Counted from the first letter of the stretch, positions 9,835 to 20,704 are shown. The stretch: 48,217 nt of DNA from Rhodobacteraceae bacterium REDSEA-S34_B6 (GCA_001627925.1 LUQC01000003.1:9578-57794); one strand, 5' to 3'. Notes: a model not told the origin generated them from the sequence alone. Translations and numbers: made by a program.

Positions 9835-11928
9835 ATGCCAGATTTGTTGATTGAGCTGCTTTCAGAAGAAATCCCAGCAAGAATGCAGGAATTTGCTGCA
9901 AATGAGTTAAAGAAGAACATGCTAAGTTTTCTTGCTGATCAAGGTGTTTCTGAAATCGCAGCAACTGCCTATTCCACTCCAAGACGACTTACACTATTTA
10001 TGAGTGGTTTGCCCGAAAAAGCTCCTGATATTAGTGAAGAGCGTAAAGGGCCTAGAATAGATGCGCCTCAGCAGGCTGTGGATGGCTTTCTTAGAAGCGT
10101 TGATTTGAATTTAGATCAGTTAGAAGTAAAAAGAGATGGCAATGTTGACAAATATTTTGCATCGATAGAAAAGCCTGGAAGGATATGTACAAAAATTATT
10201 GCTGAAGCTTTAGAAAAAACAATAAGGACATTCCCTTGGCCGAAGTCTATGCGATGGGGTGCATCATCACTAAAATGGGTTAGACCTCTACAAGGAATAC
10301 TGTGCATTTTTATAAGGGATGATGAGCATCAGTTAATTGAGTTGCAGATAGATGGAATACATTCAGACGTACGTAGTGCCGGCCATAGATTCATGGCTCC
10401 TGACTATTTTAAAGTTAAAGACTTTGAAGATTATAAAAGAAAGTTAAGAGATGCTTATGTAATCCTAGATCATAAGGAACGAGCTGAGATAATTCTAAAC
10501 GACGCAAATAACTTGGCGTTTGCTCATGGATTAGATTTAATCCATGATGATGCTTTATTAGAAGAAGTTTCAGGTTTGGTTGAATGGCCTGTCACACTGT
10601 TGGGCGAAGTAGATAATGCATTCTCTGATCTGCCGGCTGAAGTGCTCCAAGCGTCTATGAAAGAACATCAGAAGTTTTTTTCGTTAAAAAATTCGAAAAC
10701 TGGTAAAATTGAAAGATTTATTACAGTTGCTAATATTGAAGCTGCAGACAATGGCGAAACAATTTTAAAGGGAAATCAAAAGGTTCTTTATGCTAGATTA
10801 TCCGATGCAAAATTCTTTTGGGAGAATGACATCCGTTTAATTCAAAAAGACGGTCTTGATGCGTGGCTAGGAAAGCTCGATGATGTAACATTTCACAATA
10901 AACTGGGAAGTCAGGCTGATAAGGTAACGCGTGTTTCTACTCTAACAAAGATATTGGCCAAGCAACTCTTGTGCGACATAGAAGACGCTGTAACGAGCGC
11001 AAATATCTGCAAGTGTGATTTAGCGTCTGAAATGGTCTATGAATTTCCAGAGCTTCAGGGTGTTATGGGCAGATATTACGCTTTACGCGCAGGATATTCT
11101 GAAGATGTAGCTAAAGTATGCGAAGAACACTATGCTCCTAAGGGGCCAAATGACCCTGTGCCGACGGCTTCAATATCCGTCGCGGTTTCTCTCGCTGATA
11201 AATTAGATACATTACTTGGCTTTTGGACTATTGATGAAAAGCCTACTAGTTCAAAGGATCCATTTGCACTTAGACGAGCTGCACTTGGAGTCATAAGAAT
11301 AATCCTTGAAAATGATGTGGAACTCGATTTAGTCGAAGTGCTCAATGCTCATTTCGAACATTTATCTAAATTTGGTAATCATCCACATGCAGTATCTGAT
11401 GTTATGAATTTTATTCGTGATAGGTTTAAGATTTATCTTCGGGATAAAAATATCCGTTATGATGTAGTCGATGCATGTTTAGCAGTTGGAAAAGTTGGAA
11501 ATCTTAAGCTGGTTAAAAAGCGAATTAATGCACTTGCAAACCTTTTAAGTAGTGATGAAGCCGAGGACTTTTTCCAAGGATTTAAACGAGCAAATAATAT
11601 TTTGGCAAAAGCAGAGCAAAAAGACGGTGTAGAATATTCTTTTGGAGCCGATATAAAATATATGGAAGTTGATCCTGAAAAGGAATTATTTAATGCCTTG
11701 AAGGAACAGCACTCAGTTGTTGAACAGGCAGTTTTTGAAGAAGCCTTTCAAAAAGCTATTTTAGCCGTTACAGATCTTAGGCAGCCGATAGATGATTTTT
11801 TTGAATGTGTTCAGGTTAATTCTGAGAATGACATTGTAAGGCGGAACAGGCTTAATTTACTCGGCCAAATTAGGGCCACTTGCAATTTAGTAGCCGATCT
11901 TAGCAAAATCGAAGGTCAATCTGGTTAG
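9835..11928 (+). CDS. glyS: Glycine-tRNA ligase beta subunit
   Basis: The beta chain of the two-subunit glycyl-tRNA synthetase, involved in tRNA recognition; 697 aa, normal length. The N-terminus PDLLIELLSEEIPARMQ is the standard GlyS start. Further family landmarks are KSMRWG, PEVLQ-type LPAEVLQASMKEHQKFF, RLSDAKFFWE, FHNKLGSQADK, ELQGVMGRYYA and DPFALRRAALGVIRII. The C-terminal part has the helical DALR-type anticodon-binding region. It starts 2 bases after the small gene upstream, completing the glyQ-X-glyS transcription unit. Confidence 0.97.
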   Translation: MPDLLIELLSEEIPARMQEFAANELKKNMLSFLADQGVSEIAATAYSTPRRLTLFMSGLPEKAPDISEERKGPRIDAPQQAVDGFLRSVDLNLDQLEVKRDGNVDKYFASIEKPGRICTKIIAEALEKTIRTFPWPKSMRWGASSLKWVRPLQGILCIFIRDDEHQLIELQIDGIHSDVRSAGHRFMAPDYFKVKDFEDYKRKLRDAYVILDHKERAEIILNDANNLAFAHGLDLIHDDALLEEVSGLVEWPVTLLGEVDNAFSDLPAEVLQASMKEHQKFFSLKNSKTGKIERFITVANIEAADNGETILKGNQKVLYARLSDAKFFWENDIRLIQKDGLDAWLGKLDDVTFHNKLGSQADKVTRVSTLTKILAKQLLCDIEDAVTSANICKCDLASEMVYEFPELQGVMGRYYALRAGYSEDVAKVCEEHYAPKGPNDPVPTASISVAVSLADKLDTLLGFWTIDEKPTSSKDPFALRRAALGVIRIILENDVELDLVEVLNAHFEHLSKFGNHPHAVSDVMNFIRDRFKIYLRDKNIRYDVVDACLAVGKVGNLKLVKKRINALANLLSSDEAEDFFQGFKRANNILAKAEQKDGVEYSFGADIKYMEVDPEKELFNALKEQHSVVEQAVFEEAFQKAILAVTDLRQPIDDFFECVQVNSENDIVRRNRLNLLGQIRATCNLVADLSKIEGQSG

Positions 11929-12024
11929 TAGAATATTAATTCATAGGTAAGATTTTTAGTGCAATGCTTGCATAATAATGATTACTTAATTTAACGCCGT
12001 ACCAATAAATAAGTAGGAAATGCA

Positions 12025-14562
12025 ATGGGACAAGTTGAGTTGGATTACGAGCTAATTACACCATCAGCCAGAATAGCAACAGCAACACATGGCGGTAGAG
12101 CAAAGTGTCTTCAAAGATTACTCAGATTAGAGCTGCCGGTACCTAAAACAGTTGCAATTTCATTTGCTGGCGTCCACTCAATTGCTGCAGGGAATTTTGG
12201 GGACCTTCCAGAAATCTTAAATAATTTTAATAAAAATGATCTGCTTTGTGTTCGTCCATCATCAGAAAGTCCAGACTGGGGTGGTCCAAGTGCTATCATG
12301 AACATTGGTATGAATAATTTGCGTTATAAAGAGCTGAAACAAAAGCTTGGGGCAGATGCTGCATCATCAATCTATATTAATTTCGTACAGGCCTATTCGC
12401 TTCATGTGGCTCGTTTAGACCCAGACATTTTTAATCCAGTTGAAACTCAAAATAGTGCAGCATTGGCTAAGGTATTAGAGATATATGAAAGTGAAACGGA
12501 GCATGAATTCCCACAGGATATTGCTACACAGCTTTCGGAAATTCTTAGGTCAATGGCGCGCACTTGGGAAAGTACCACCGCGAGGTTGTTAAGACAGGCA
12601 AAAGGGGCACCATTAGATGCCGGTTTAGGTTTGGTTATCCAAGTGATGGCATTCGGCTTAGGAGAAGGAGAGTGTGGCACTGGGACTTTGCAGCTTATTG
12701 ATGAAAATGATGGGAAGCCAAAAATTAAGGGTCGGTATAAGGAACAATCGCAACTACGGCCAGAGAAATCCAGTGAAGGCGCTCTCTATTTAACTAAGGA
12801 TAATAGAGGTTGGTCACTGGAAGATAATAATGAAGAAATTTTTAGGCAATTAGTTGAATTTGCTTCCATTATGCGCGTGAAATTGCGTGAGGAAATGCAA
12901 ATTGAGTTCAGCATCCAAAATGGTGTTTTACACATTTTAGATGGAATTAAAACTCCTAGGCGCTCACAGGCGGCTGTGAGGGTCGCTGTAACACTAGCTG
13001 AAGATGGCATCATTTCACGCAATGAAGCTATTATGAGAGTTGAGCCGAGAGCGATAAGTGAATTACTGCATAGGCAAATTGATCCTGAAGCTGAACGTGA
13101 TGTCTTGGGGAGTGGAGTTGCGGCGAGTCCGGGTGCTGCAACTGGCAAGATCGTTTTTTCAGCCGAAGCTGCCCAGTCACATGCATCTAGGGGGATTGAC
13201 TGTATCCTGGTTCGTAGAGAAACCTCGCCAGAGGACGTGAGGGGAATGCACGCATCGGTTGGGGTTGTCACAGAGCGAGGTGGAATAACCAGTCATGCAG
13301 CAGTAATTGGAAGAGGTATAGGTTTGCCGTGTGTGGTAGGCGTAAAGGATATTCGATTTCAAGTTAAGAGGAAAAGTCTAATTTGCAGTAATGGCCGTCA
13401 ATTAAAAGAAGGCGATGAAATAACTATTGACGGAACAAGCGGTGACATATTGTTTGGTTCTCCTAAAATGGTTGAGGCGGCCTTAGATGATGCTTTTCAA
13501 ACACTTCTTGAGTGGACTGATGAAGTTTCAGACATGACAGTTCGCGCTAATGCTGATACTCCTCAAGATGCTTTAACTGCGAGGAAATTTAATGCTCAGG
13601 GGATTGGCCTTTGCAGAACAGAGCACATGTTTTTTGAAAGTGATCGTTTTAATGTGATGCGGGAAATGATCTTTTCGAAATCTGCCGAGGATCGGCGGTT
13701 GGTCTTGGAAAGATTGTTGCCCATGCAACGTAAAGATTTTATTGAATTATTTGAAATCATGAAGGATTTACCTGTGTGTATAAGGCTTTTCGATCCGCCA
13801 CTTCATGAATTTCTTCCCTCCGACAGAGAAGGTATGCATGATTTGGCAGAAGCTTTGGGTTTACCGCTATCAGACGTCGTAAGAAGAGTCGAAACAATGG
13901 GTGAATACAATCCAATGCTAGGTATGCGGGGGGTACGCTTAGGCGTTACAGTGCCAGAAATCTACGAAATGCAGGCCAGGGCAATTTTTGAGGCTATAGT
14001 TCAAGTGAGTAAGGAAGGTATTTCAGTGGTTCCGGAAATAATGATCCCACTTGTAAGTGCTAAACGCGAAGTAGAACTAGTTAAGAAAAGAGTTGCCTCC
14101 GTAGCATCGCAAGTAGGATTAGAAACATCTGCAGAGGTAAATTATAAACTGGGTGTGATGGTGGAAACCCCACGTGCAGCTCTAAGAGCAAGTGATATTG
14201 CTATGAACTCAGAGTTCTTGAGCTTTGGAACAAACGACTTAACACAAATGGCTTATGGCCTTTCGAGAGATGATGCGGGAAAGTTTATGTCTCAATACGT
14301 TCAACAGGGTGTTTTTCAAGAGGATCCCTTTCATATCTTAGACCCTGAGGGTGTTGGAGAGCTTGTAAAATTGGGTGCAGATAGAGCAAGATCTATCAAG
14401 CCTAATATCACTCTTTCAATCTGTGGTGAGCACGGAGGTAATCCAGAATCAATAGCTTTCTCTCATCAATTAGGCTTCCATTATGTTTCTTGTTCACCAT
14501 ATCGTGTTCCGGTAGCAAAACTTGCAGCCGCGCAGGTTGCCATTTCAACTCAAATTAGTTAG
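12025..14562 (+). CDS. ppdK: Pyruvate, phosphate dikinase-type PEP-utilising enzyme
   Basis: Likely interconverts pyruvate and phosphoenolpyruvate using ATP and phosphate. The 845-aa protein has the PPDK order: an N-terminal ATP-grasp-like domain, a central phosphohistidine domain (GGITSHAAVIGR, His at residue 424) and a C-terminal TIM-barrel PEP/pyruvate domain (CRTEHMFF, LGMRGVRLG, FGTNDLTQMAYG, CGEHGG with Cys at residue 800). The His-to-Cys spacing matches classical PPDK, whose numbering runs 31 higher, so the missing length lies before the His. The N-terminal domain is diverged, reading SAIMNIGMNN where classical enzymes have GMMDTxLNLGLND. It could be a variant dikinase with a different nucleotide or regulatory behaviour. 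It follows glyS by 96 bp. Confidence 0.82.
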   Translation: MGQVELDYELITPSARIATATHGGRAKCLQRLLRLELPVPKTVAISFAGVHSIAAGNFGDLPEILNNFNKNDLLCVRPSSESPDWGGPSAIMNIGMNNLRYKELKQKLGADAASSIYINFVQAYSLHVARLDPDIFNPVETQNSAALAKVLEIYESETEHEFPQDIATQLSEILRSMARTWESTTARLLRQAKGAPLDAGLGLVIQVMAFGLGEGECGTGTLQLIDENDGKPKIKGRYKEQSQLRPEKSSEGALYLTKDNRGWSLEDNNEEIFRQLVEFASIMRVKLREEMQIEFSIQNGVLHILDGIKTPRRSQAAVRVAVTLAEDGIISRNEAIMRVEPRAISELLHRQIDPEAERDVLGSGVAASPGAATGKIVFSAEAAQSHASRGIDCILVRRETSPEDVRGMHASVGVVTERGGITSHAAVIGRGIGLPCVVGVKDIRFQVKRKSLICSNGRQLKEGDEITIDGTSGDILFGSPKMVEAALDDAFQTLLEWTDEVSDMTVRANADTPQDALTARKFNAQGIGLCRTEHMFFESDRFNVMREMIFSKSAEDRRLVLERLLPMQRKDFIELFEIMKDLPVCIRLFDPPLHEFLPSDREGMHDLAEALGLPLSDVVRRVETMGEYNPMLGMRGVRLGVTVPEIYEMQARAIFEAIVQVSKEGISVVPEIMIPLVSAKREVELVKKRVASVASQVGLETSAEVNYKLGVMVETPRAALRASDIAMNSEFLSFGTNDLTQMAYGLSRDDAGKFMSQYVQQGVFQEDPFHILDPEGVGELVKLGADRARSIKPNITLSICGEHGGNPESIAFSHQLGFHYVSCSPYRVPVAKLAAAQVAISTQIS

Positions 14563-14599
14563 GTCCAGAACCTGAGTAATAATAAAATCGGTCGGTTAA

Positions 14600-15235
14600 A
14601 TGGTATACGCAAATTATAAAAAAATAATTGCAATAGCCGTGATTTTCCCTTCAATTTCATTTTTTTCTTTAGTGAATGGGAACAGCCTGAATACGCTAAT
14701 TGAAATTCAAAAAAGTCATCATGAAAGCTTGCCAGTATTCGTAATGGATATGTTAGTAGACCCTTCCATAAGACGTGTTGAGAATATTGTCGATCAAAGT
14801 TATATTGATGGACTACCAAGTTCTCAAGGTGGTACAGAGTGGAAGTGTCTGGCGGATGCTCTTTATTTTGAAGCAAGAGGTGAATCGGTGGTTGGACAAT
14901 TTGCCGTTGCTGAAGTTATAGTTAATAGGGCTAATAGTAGTAAATTTCCGGATACTGTTTGCGGCGTAGTTAATCAAGGAACAAAAAAAAGCCGTTATAA
15001 ATGCCAGTTTACTTACATGTGTGATGGATTGCTAGAGAGTATCGACGATAAAGCAAGTTATGCGAGAGCGGGTAAAATAGCTAGCATGACTTTATGGGAT
15101 GTAAAAATTAATCTCACAAATGGAGCTCTTTATTATCATGCCAAATCAGTCAATCCTAGTTGGGCTAAGAAGCTAGTAAGAACTGGTATAATCGGTGATC
15201 ATAAATTTTATTCTGATAACGCATTAGTTAATTAG
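14600..15235 (+). CDS. SleB-type cell wall hydrolase
   Basis: A predicted exported enzyme of the Hydrolase_2 (SleB/CwlJ) family, 211 aa, expected to cleave peptidoglycan glycan strands. A basic start and hydrophobic segment (KKIIAIAVIFPSISFFSLVNG) look like a signal peptide or anchor. The C-terminal domain from about residue 80 carries the signature CLADALYFEARGE, the active-site-type Glu in that motif, then VAEVIVNRANS, FPDTVCGVVNQG, CQFTYMCDG and ALYYHA. Alphaproteobacterial members act in wall remodelling, not spore germination. The start ATG 14600 has no strong Shine-Dalgarno. Confidence 0.87.
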   Translation: MVYANYKKIIAIAVIFPSISFFSLVNGNSLNTLIEIQKSHHESLPVFVMDMLVDPSIRRVENIVDQSYIDGLPSSQGGTEWKCLADALYFEARGESVVGQFAVAEVIVNRANSSKFPDTVCGVVNQGTKKSRYKCQFTYMCDGLLESIDDKASYARAGKIASMTLWDVKINLTNGALYYHAKSVNPSWAKKLVRTGIIGDHKFYSDNALVN

Positions 15236-15337
15236 TTAAATTACATAAAATTTAGATAATAGTTTGACATTTCCTAAACTAATCATGGTCTGCAGGTGAT
15301 ATTTGTGCCAAGCTTAAGCAGAGCAAAGGATTAAATA

Positions 15338-16279
15338 ATGACGAATGAAATTAAGTTGGCTTTCAGTCATCCAGTTGAAAGGTCCAGAAGCAATTTTTCT
15401 GATGTTGAACTAGACAGAATTTCACTTCGTGATCATATAGTAGAGGTTGAAATCGGTGCATTCCAATCAGAGCGTGGAACTACTCAGAGAATTTGTTTCA
15501 ACGTTGTTGTTGAGGTAAAACCAGTCCATCAAGTGATAGACGATGATGTAGATAAAATATTATCTTATGATAAGGTTACTGAGGCTATTTCAGATGAAGT
15601 CTTTGCCGAGCGAGTAAACCTTCTTGAAACACTAGCTGAACGTATTGCCGATAGATTGCTAAATGAGCCCCAAGCTCATCGAGTTTTTGTTAGAATTGAA
15701 AAGCTTGATAGAGGTCCAGGAGCTTTAGGAGTGGAAATTGTACGGACCGAAAAGGATTACAATTCTACTACCCGGCCTGCTGCAACCGGAGATGAGATAT
15801 CAATTAGACCTCATGTCATATATCTTAGTAATGTGGCCATTAATTCGATTTACTTGGATGCGTGGATAAATCAGCTTTCCGCAAAAACACAACCAGTTGT
15901 TCTATGTGTTGGCGTTCCTGAAACATCGTTTGAGGCAAAAAATCAAAAACCTGCAATTCTTCGAAGGCTGGATTTACTATCAATCGAGCAGAATGCATGG
16001 ATACTGGCAGGTAAAAATTCAAAATGTGTCGTAGTTTCAACAAAAACTGAATTGGATTACGCAATAAAACAGGGCCAAATTTCAGTTTGGGCTCCGTCAA
16101 AAATAATTCTGGATGCTAATGAGCCTCCTGACGTCGATGCTGATCATGCTTATCAGTTGGCTTATTGGCTTATGAACTACCTTAATGGAGAGAAGTTAAG
16201 TGTTATCGGGGTGGAGCCTATTCTCAATAATAAAAATAGGCTCGCCGTTATATTGCCGTTGAAAGAAAATATTTTCTGA
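15338..16279 (+). CDS. folB: Dihydroneopterin aldolase with C-terminal extension
   Basis: The first ~125 residues are a FolB domain (DRISLRDHIVEVEIGAFQSERGTTQRICFNVVVEV, then LSYDKVTEAI, VNLLETLAERIADRLL and VRIEKLDRGPGALGVEI), which converts dihydroneopterin to 6-hydroxymethyl-dihydropterin in folate synthesis. A further ~180 residues follow (from RPHVIYLSN to the end) that I cannot assign to a family; similar two-part proteins of about 300 aa are usual in Rhodobacteraceae. It starts at ATG 15338 behind an AAGGA, and folP follows after 22 bp, so folB-folP-glmM probably share a transcript. Confidence 0.9.
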   Translation: MTNEIKLAFSHPVERSRSNFSDVELDRISLRDHIVEVEIGAFQSERGTTQRICFNVVVEVKPVHQVIDDDVDKILSYDKVTEAISDEVFAERVNLLETLAERIADRLLNEPQAHRVFVRIEKLDRGPGALGVEIVRTEKDYNSTTRPAATGDEISIRPHVIYLSNVAINSIYLDAWINQLSAKTQPVVLCVGVPETSFEAKNQKPAILRRLDLLSIEQNAWILAGKNSKCVVVSTKTELDYAIKQGQISVWAPSKIILDANEPPDVDADHAYQLAYWLMNYLNGEKLSVIGVEPILNNKNRLAVILPLKENIF

Positions 16280-16301
16280 ATAGATGTAATAGACATTAAA
16301 A

Positions 16302-17306
16302 ATGACAGAATATTTTCGTCCCATACTCAACACTGATATTTCTATTCCAGATGATGCACGTGTCATGCGAGGTACGCATTTTTGGTTTACCCATGCGGAA
16401 AAGCTAGCAAGAAATACAGAGCCTCAGATAGTTTCGGCGAAAAATATTCCTGATAATATCTTGCAGAATATTACTTACGAGAGAGTGAATATTTGTGGAC
16501 TTTCTTTTGATGTTCCTAGGGTTATGGGTATATTAAATGTGACGCCAGACAGCTTTTCCGATGGTGGAAAGTACTCATCTATTGCAACAGCCGAAGAGCA
16601 TTTAAAATCTATGATTTCCGATGGAGCGGATATAATTGATATAGGTGGGGAAAGTACTCGGCCCGGTGCTGTTGAGGTGGCAATTTCAGAGGAAATATTG
16701 AGGGTAATACCGATCATAGATAAGATGGCAAAAAAAATTTCAGTGCCAATTTCGGTAGATACTCGAAAATCTGAGGTCGCAGGATTGGCTGTATCCAATG
16801 GTGCAGCACTCGTAAATGATGTTTCTGGATTAACATTTGATTCTAAAATGAGTGACCTCTGCATAAAGCAAAATATTCCGGTATGTATTATGCACTCACA
16901 AGGTCTTCCAGAAACAATGCAAGATAAGCCAACATATCAAGATGTATGTTTGGATATTTATGATTTTCTAAGTGAGCAAATTGAAAAGCTTTTAAAATTA
17001 GGCATGCAAAGAAAAAATATAATAGTTGATCCAGGTATAGGGTTTGGAAAAACCCTAAAGCACAATGTCGATTTATTGCGACGGATAAGTTTGTTCCATG
17101 GATTGGGTGTGCCAATACTTATTGGTGTTTCGAGGAAAAAGTTTATAAAAACTATTGCTGAGCTTGAAGAAAATGAAGACAGATTGTCAGGCTCGGTATC
17201 TGTTGCATTGTTTGCTAGGTCCCAGGGTGTGCAAATTTTCAGGGTACACGATGTAAAAGAGACTGTTCAGGCTATGAAACTATGGCATAGTATACACTCA
17301 GAGTAA
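16302..17306 (+). CDS. folP: Dihydropteroate synthase
   Basis: Joins 6-hydroxymethyl-dihydropterin diphosphate to p-aminobenzoate to give dihydropteroate; the target of sulfonamides. The 334-aa protein has an N-terminal extension of about 65 residues before the TIM barrel, as often seen in this group. The core signatures are present: VMGILNVTPDSFSDGGKY, DIIDIGGESTRPGA, PISVDTRKSEVA, LVNDVSGLTFD, CIMHSQGLPETMQ, IIVDPGIGFGKT and the C-terminal VHDVKETVQAMK. It sits between folB and glmM with short gaps on both sides. Confidence 0.96.
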   Translation: MTEYFRPILNTDISIPDDARVMRGTHFWFTHAEKLARNTEPQIVSAKNIPDNILQNITYERVNICGLSFDVPRVMGILNVTPDSFSDGGKYSSIATAEEHLKSMISDGADIIDIGGESTRPGAVEVAISEEILRVIPIIDKMAKKISVPISVDTRKSEVAGLAVSNGAALVNDVSGLTFDSKMSDLCIKQNIPVCIMHSQGLPETMQDKPTYQDVCLDIYDFLSEQIEKLLKLGMQRKNIIVDPGIGFGKTLKHNVDLLRRISLFHGLGVPILIGVSRKKFIKTIAELEENEDRLSGSVSVALFARSQGVQIFRVHDVKETVQAMKLWHSIHSE

Positions 17307-17318
17307 CTAGGAGAGTCA

Positions 17319-18659
17319 ATGTCTCGTAAATTTTTTGGTACAGATGGCGTTCGTGGTAGGGCTAATTCCTATCCCATGACTGCAGACTTTTGTCTGAAAC
17401 TTGGAGCAGCAGCTGGGTCATACTTTCGGCGAGCAAATAAAAAATCTCATCGTGTTGTTATTGGTAAAGATACACGCCTGTCTGGCTATATGTTTGAAAA
17501 TGCGTTAACAGCTGGTTTGACCTCGTCTGGCATGAATGTTTTGCTACTCGGCCCAGTTCCCACACCTGCGGTAGGGCTTTTAACAAATTCTATGAGAGCT
17601 GATTTGGGCATTATGATATCTGCCAGCCATAATGAACATAGTGATAACGGTATAAAATTCTTCGGTCCTGATGGTTATAAATTGTCAGACAGCTCGGAAC
17701 TTGAAATTGAGGCGTTAGTTTCCAAAGGAATAGGTTGTGTACCCCCGGAGGATATTGGAAGAGCAAAGCGAATTGATGATGGCCGGTACAGATATATAGA
17801 AAGAGTCAAATCTAGTTTTCCAAATCAAATGAGATTAGACGGTCTAAAAGTGGTAATAGATTGCGCTAATGGGGCTGGGTATAAAGCGGCGCCAGAAGTT
17901 TTATGGGAACTCGGCGCGGAAGTCATACCCGTTGGTGTTTCACCGGACGGCAGAAATATTAATCTAGATTGTGGTTCAACTAATCCAACAGTAGCAGCTG
18001 AAACAGTTGTTGCTCATGGCGCTGATGTGGCAATTTGTTTGGATGGAGATGCAGACCGTGTATTAATAATTGATGAGTACGGGATACCCATTGATGGGGA
18101 TCAGTTTTTGGGCATGATCGGCTCTCGGTGGTTCAAGAACGGTAATTTGGTGGAAAATACTTTGGTATCGACAGTTATGTCGAATATGGGGTTAGAGGCT
18201 TTTCTGAATCAAGAGGGAATAAAACTGGTGCGAACTTCTGTTGGAGACAGATATGTGGTAGAGCGCATGAGGCTAAATGGTTTTAATTTGGGAGGAGAAA
18301 AGTCAGGACACGTTGTTATGATGGACTACTCTACTACCGGTGACGGGCTAATGGCAGGATTGCAATTTCTAGCAGAAATGGTTCGGACTGGTGAGATGGC
18401 TAGTGTGGTCGGGCGCCCATTTGATCTCACCCCGCAGAAAACAGAAAATATAACTTATGCGGGTGATAAGAATCCCTTAGATCACCCATCTATCAAGAAA
18501 ATAATTTCAGAAACCGAAAAAAAGATTTCAGGATTTGGTCGTTTATTGGTGAGAAAATCGGGAACGGAAAAACTAATAAGAATAATGGTTGAGGCTGAAG
18601 ATGCCGCAGTTATAGATGCTACAATGTCGCCGGTAGTCACAGCAATTAAAGAATTATAA
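17319..18659 (+). CDS. glmM: Phosphoglucosamine mutase
   Basis: Converts glucosamine-6-phosphate to glucosamine-1-phosphate on the way to UDP-GlcNAc for peptidoglycan and LPS. At 446 aa it has normal length. It begins RKFFGTDGVRGRAN, carries the phosphoserine loop ISASHNEHSDNGIKFFG (Ser103), the metal loop DGDADRVLIID, the sugar-recognition loop GGEKSGH and the C-terminal phosphate-binding RKSGTEKLIRIMVEA. An AGGAGAG lies just before ATG 17319. folP-glmM adjacency is a widespread bacterial arrangement. Its 3' end overlaps the convergent EamA gene by 6 bp. Confidence 0.97.
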   Translation: MSRKFFGTDGVRGRANSYPMTADFCLKLGAAAGSYFRRANKKSHRVVIGKDTRLSGYMFENALTAGLTSSGMNVLLLGPVPTPAVGLLTNSMRADLGIMISASHNEHSDNGIKFFGPDGYKLSDSSELEIEALVSKGIGCVPPEDIGRAKRIDDGRYRYIERVKSSFPNQMRLDGLKVVIDCANGAGYKAAPEVLWELGAEVIPVGVSPDGRNINLDCGSTNPTVAAETVVAHGADVAICLDGDADRVLIIDEYGIPIDGDQFLGMIGSRWFKNGNLVENTLVSTVMSNMGLEAFLNQEGIKLVRTSVGDRYVVERMRLNGFNLGGEKSGHVVMMDYSTTGDGLMAGLQFLAEMVRTGEMASVVGRPFDLTPQKTENITYAGDKNPLDHPSIKKIISETEKKISGFGRLLVRKSGTEKLIRIMVEAEDAAVIDATMSPVVTAIKEL

Positions 18660-19568
18660 ACTATTTACTTTTATAACCTTTTTTATTTCTGACATTTGAC
18701 TTATCGCAAGTCCAGTCAATATCAGCGCTAACGCAATGATCATTGAAATTTTAAACGGCTCGTTGAGCAATATAATGCTAAAAAATACAGACCAAAGTGG
18801 GACCTGAAAATTTGTAAGTGTCATAAATACAGGGCCGGCAGTTCGAATTATTATAATCCTTAAAAAAGTTGCTGCCGCTGTTGGGAAAAGACCCAAAATA
18901 AGCAAGTAAATTAGTGTTTGCTTGGATACTGATGGTGGAGCGCCCTCTATCAACCATGCAGATGGTATGACGAACATTGCACCGGAGGTCAAAGAAACTG
19001 CCGCCAGTCCAATTGGATCTATTGCGGGTAAGCGCTTAGTGAGTACGGCGCTAGTTGCGTAGCAAAAGGTCGCAAATAAACAAGCGAGCCTACCGTAAGT
19101 TTCTTTTGTTTCTTTTGAAGTTAAAAAAACTTCAGGTCCCAAAAGGATAACTACCCCAAAGAAACCAAAGAACATTCCTAAGACTGTGAAAGTTGTAATT
19201 TTTTCACTCACTACAAAAAAATATGAAAGTGGTAAGATTAATAATGCAACAGAAGCCATTGAAATACCTGCAAAAGCGGAGGTTACATATTGCTGACCCC
19301 AGCTCAGGGCAATAAATGGAGCGGCGGTCGCAAAAACACCCGAAAATATAAGAGTGGGCCAGTCTTTTGACTGAGTTAGGAATAGTTGCCGAGATGAGAA
19401 AAGCCAGATGATATTTGTAATCACAGCTGCTATCGATATCCGGGCTGCTGCAAGCCAAAATGGAGTGATGCCATCTAAAGCCAATTCTATAATCATGAAT
19501 GTGCTACCCCATATTAACCCAAGAAGTGTCAATAAGAGCCAGCTTATTTTAGTTATGTTATTTTCCAT
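18654..19568 (-). CDS. DMT-superfamily (EamA) permease
   Basis: A 304-aa inner-membrane permease with about ten hydrophobic helices in two EamA repeats. The first starts LLTLLGLIWGSTFMIIELALDGITPFWLAAARISIAA, a typical EamA opening; the second has RLACLFATFCYATSAVLTKR and ends LWSVFFSIILLNEPFKISMIIALALILTGLAIS. Family members export amino acids, nucleosides or other metabolites, and the substrate is not predictable here. It is only distantly similar to the EamA protein at 987-1889. The gene lies alone, convergent with glmM, with ilvC on the same strand upstream behind a terminator. Confidence 0.88.
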   Translation of the reverse strand: MENNITKISWLLLTLLGLIWGSTFMIIELALDGITPFWLAAARISIAAVITNIIWLFSSRQLFLTQSKDWPTLIFSGVFATAAPFIALSWGQQYVTSAFAGISMASVALLILPLSYFFVVSEKITTFTVLGMFFGFFGVVILLGPEVFLTSKETKETYGRLACLFATFCYATSAVLTKRLPAIDPIGLAAVSLTSGAMFVIPSAWLIEGAPPSVSKQTLIYLLILGLFPTAAATFLRIIIIRTAGPVFMTLTNFQVPLWSVFFSIILLNEPFKISMIIALALILTGLAISQMSEIKKVIKVNSL

Positions 19569-19617
19569 TTAACTATCGCTATAAAACGATAACGCTCGGT
19601 TTGATCTCATAATAGAT

Positions 19618-19649
19618 AAAAGGCAGCAATTATTCTTTAGCTGCCTTTT
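19618..19649 (-). terminator. Rho-independent terminator of ilvC
   Basis: AAAAGGCAGC and GCTGCCTTTT form a perfect 10-bp stem with a 12-nt loop, starting 12 bases past the ilvC stop. On the minus strand the stem ends in a run of T. The symmetric A/T flanks mean it could also stop transcripts from the other direction. Confidence 0.85.
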
Positions 19650-19660
19650 ATTAATCAACC

Positions 19661-20704
<1,044 letters not shown>

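Noticed and set aside
12786-13271. 161-aa minus-strand frame inside ppdK
   Set aside because: It is antisense to a well-conserved coding domain, has no family resemblance and no ribosome site.
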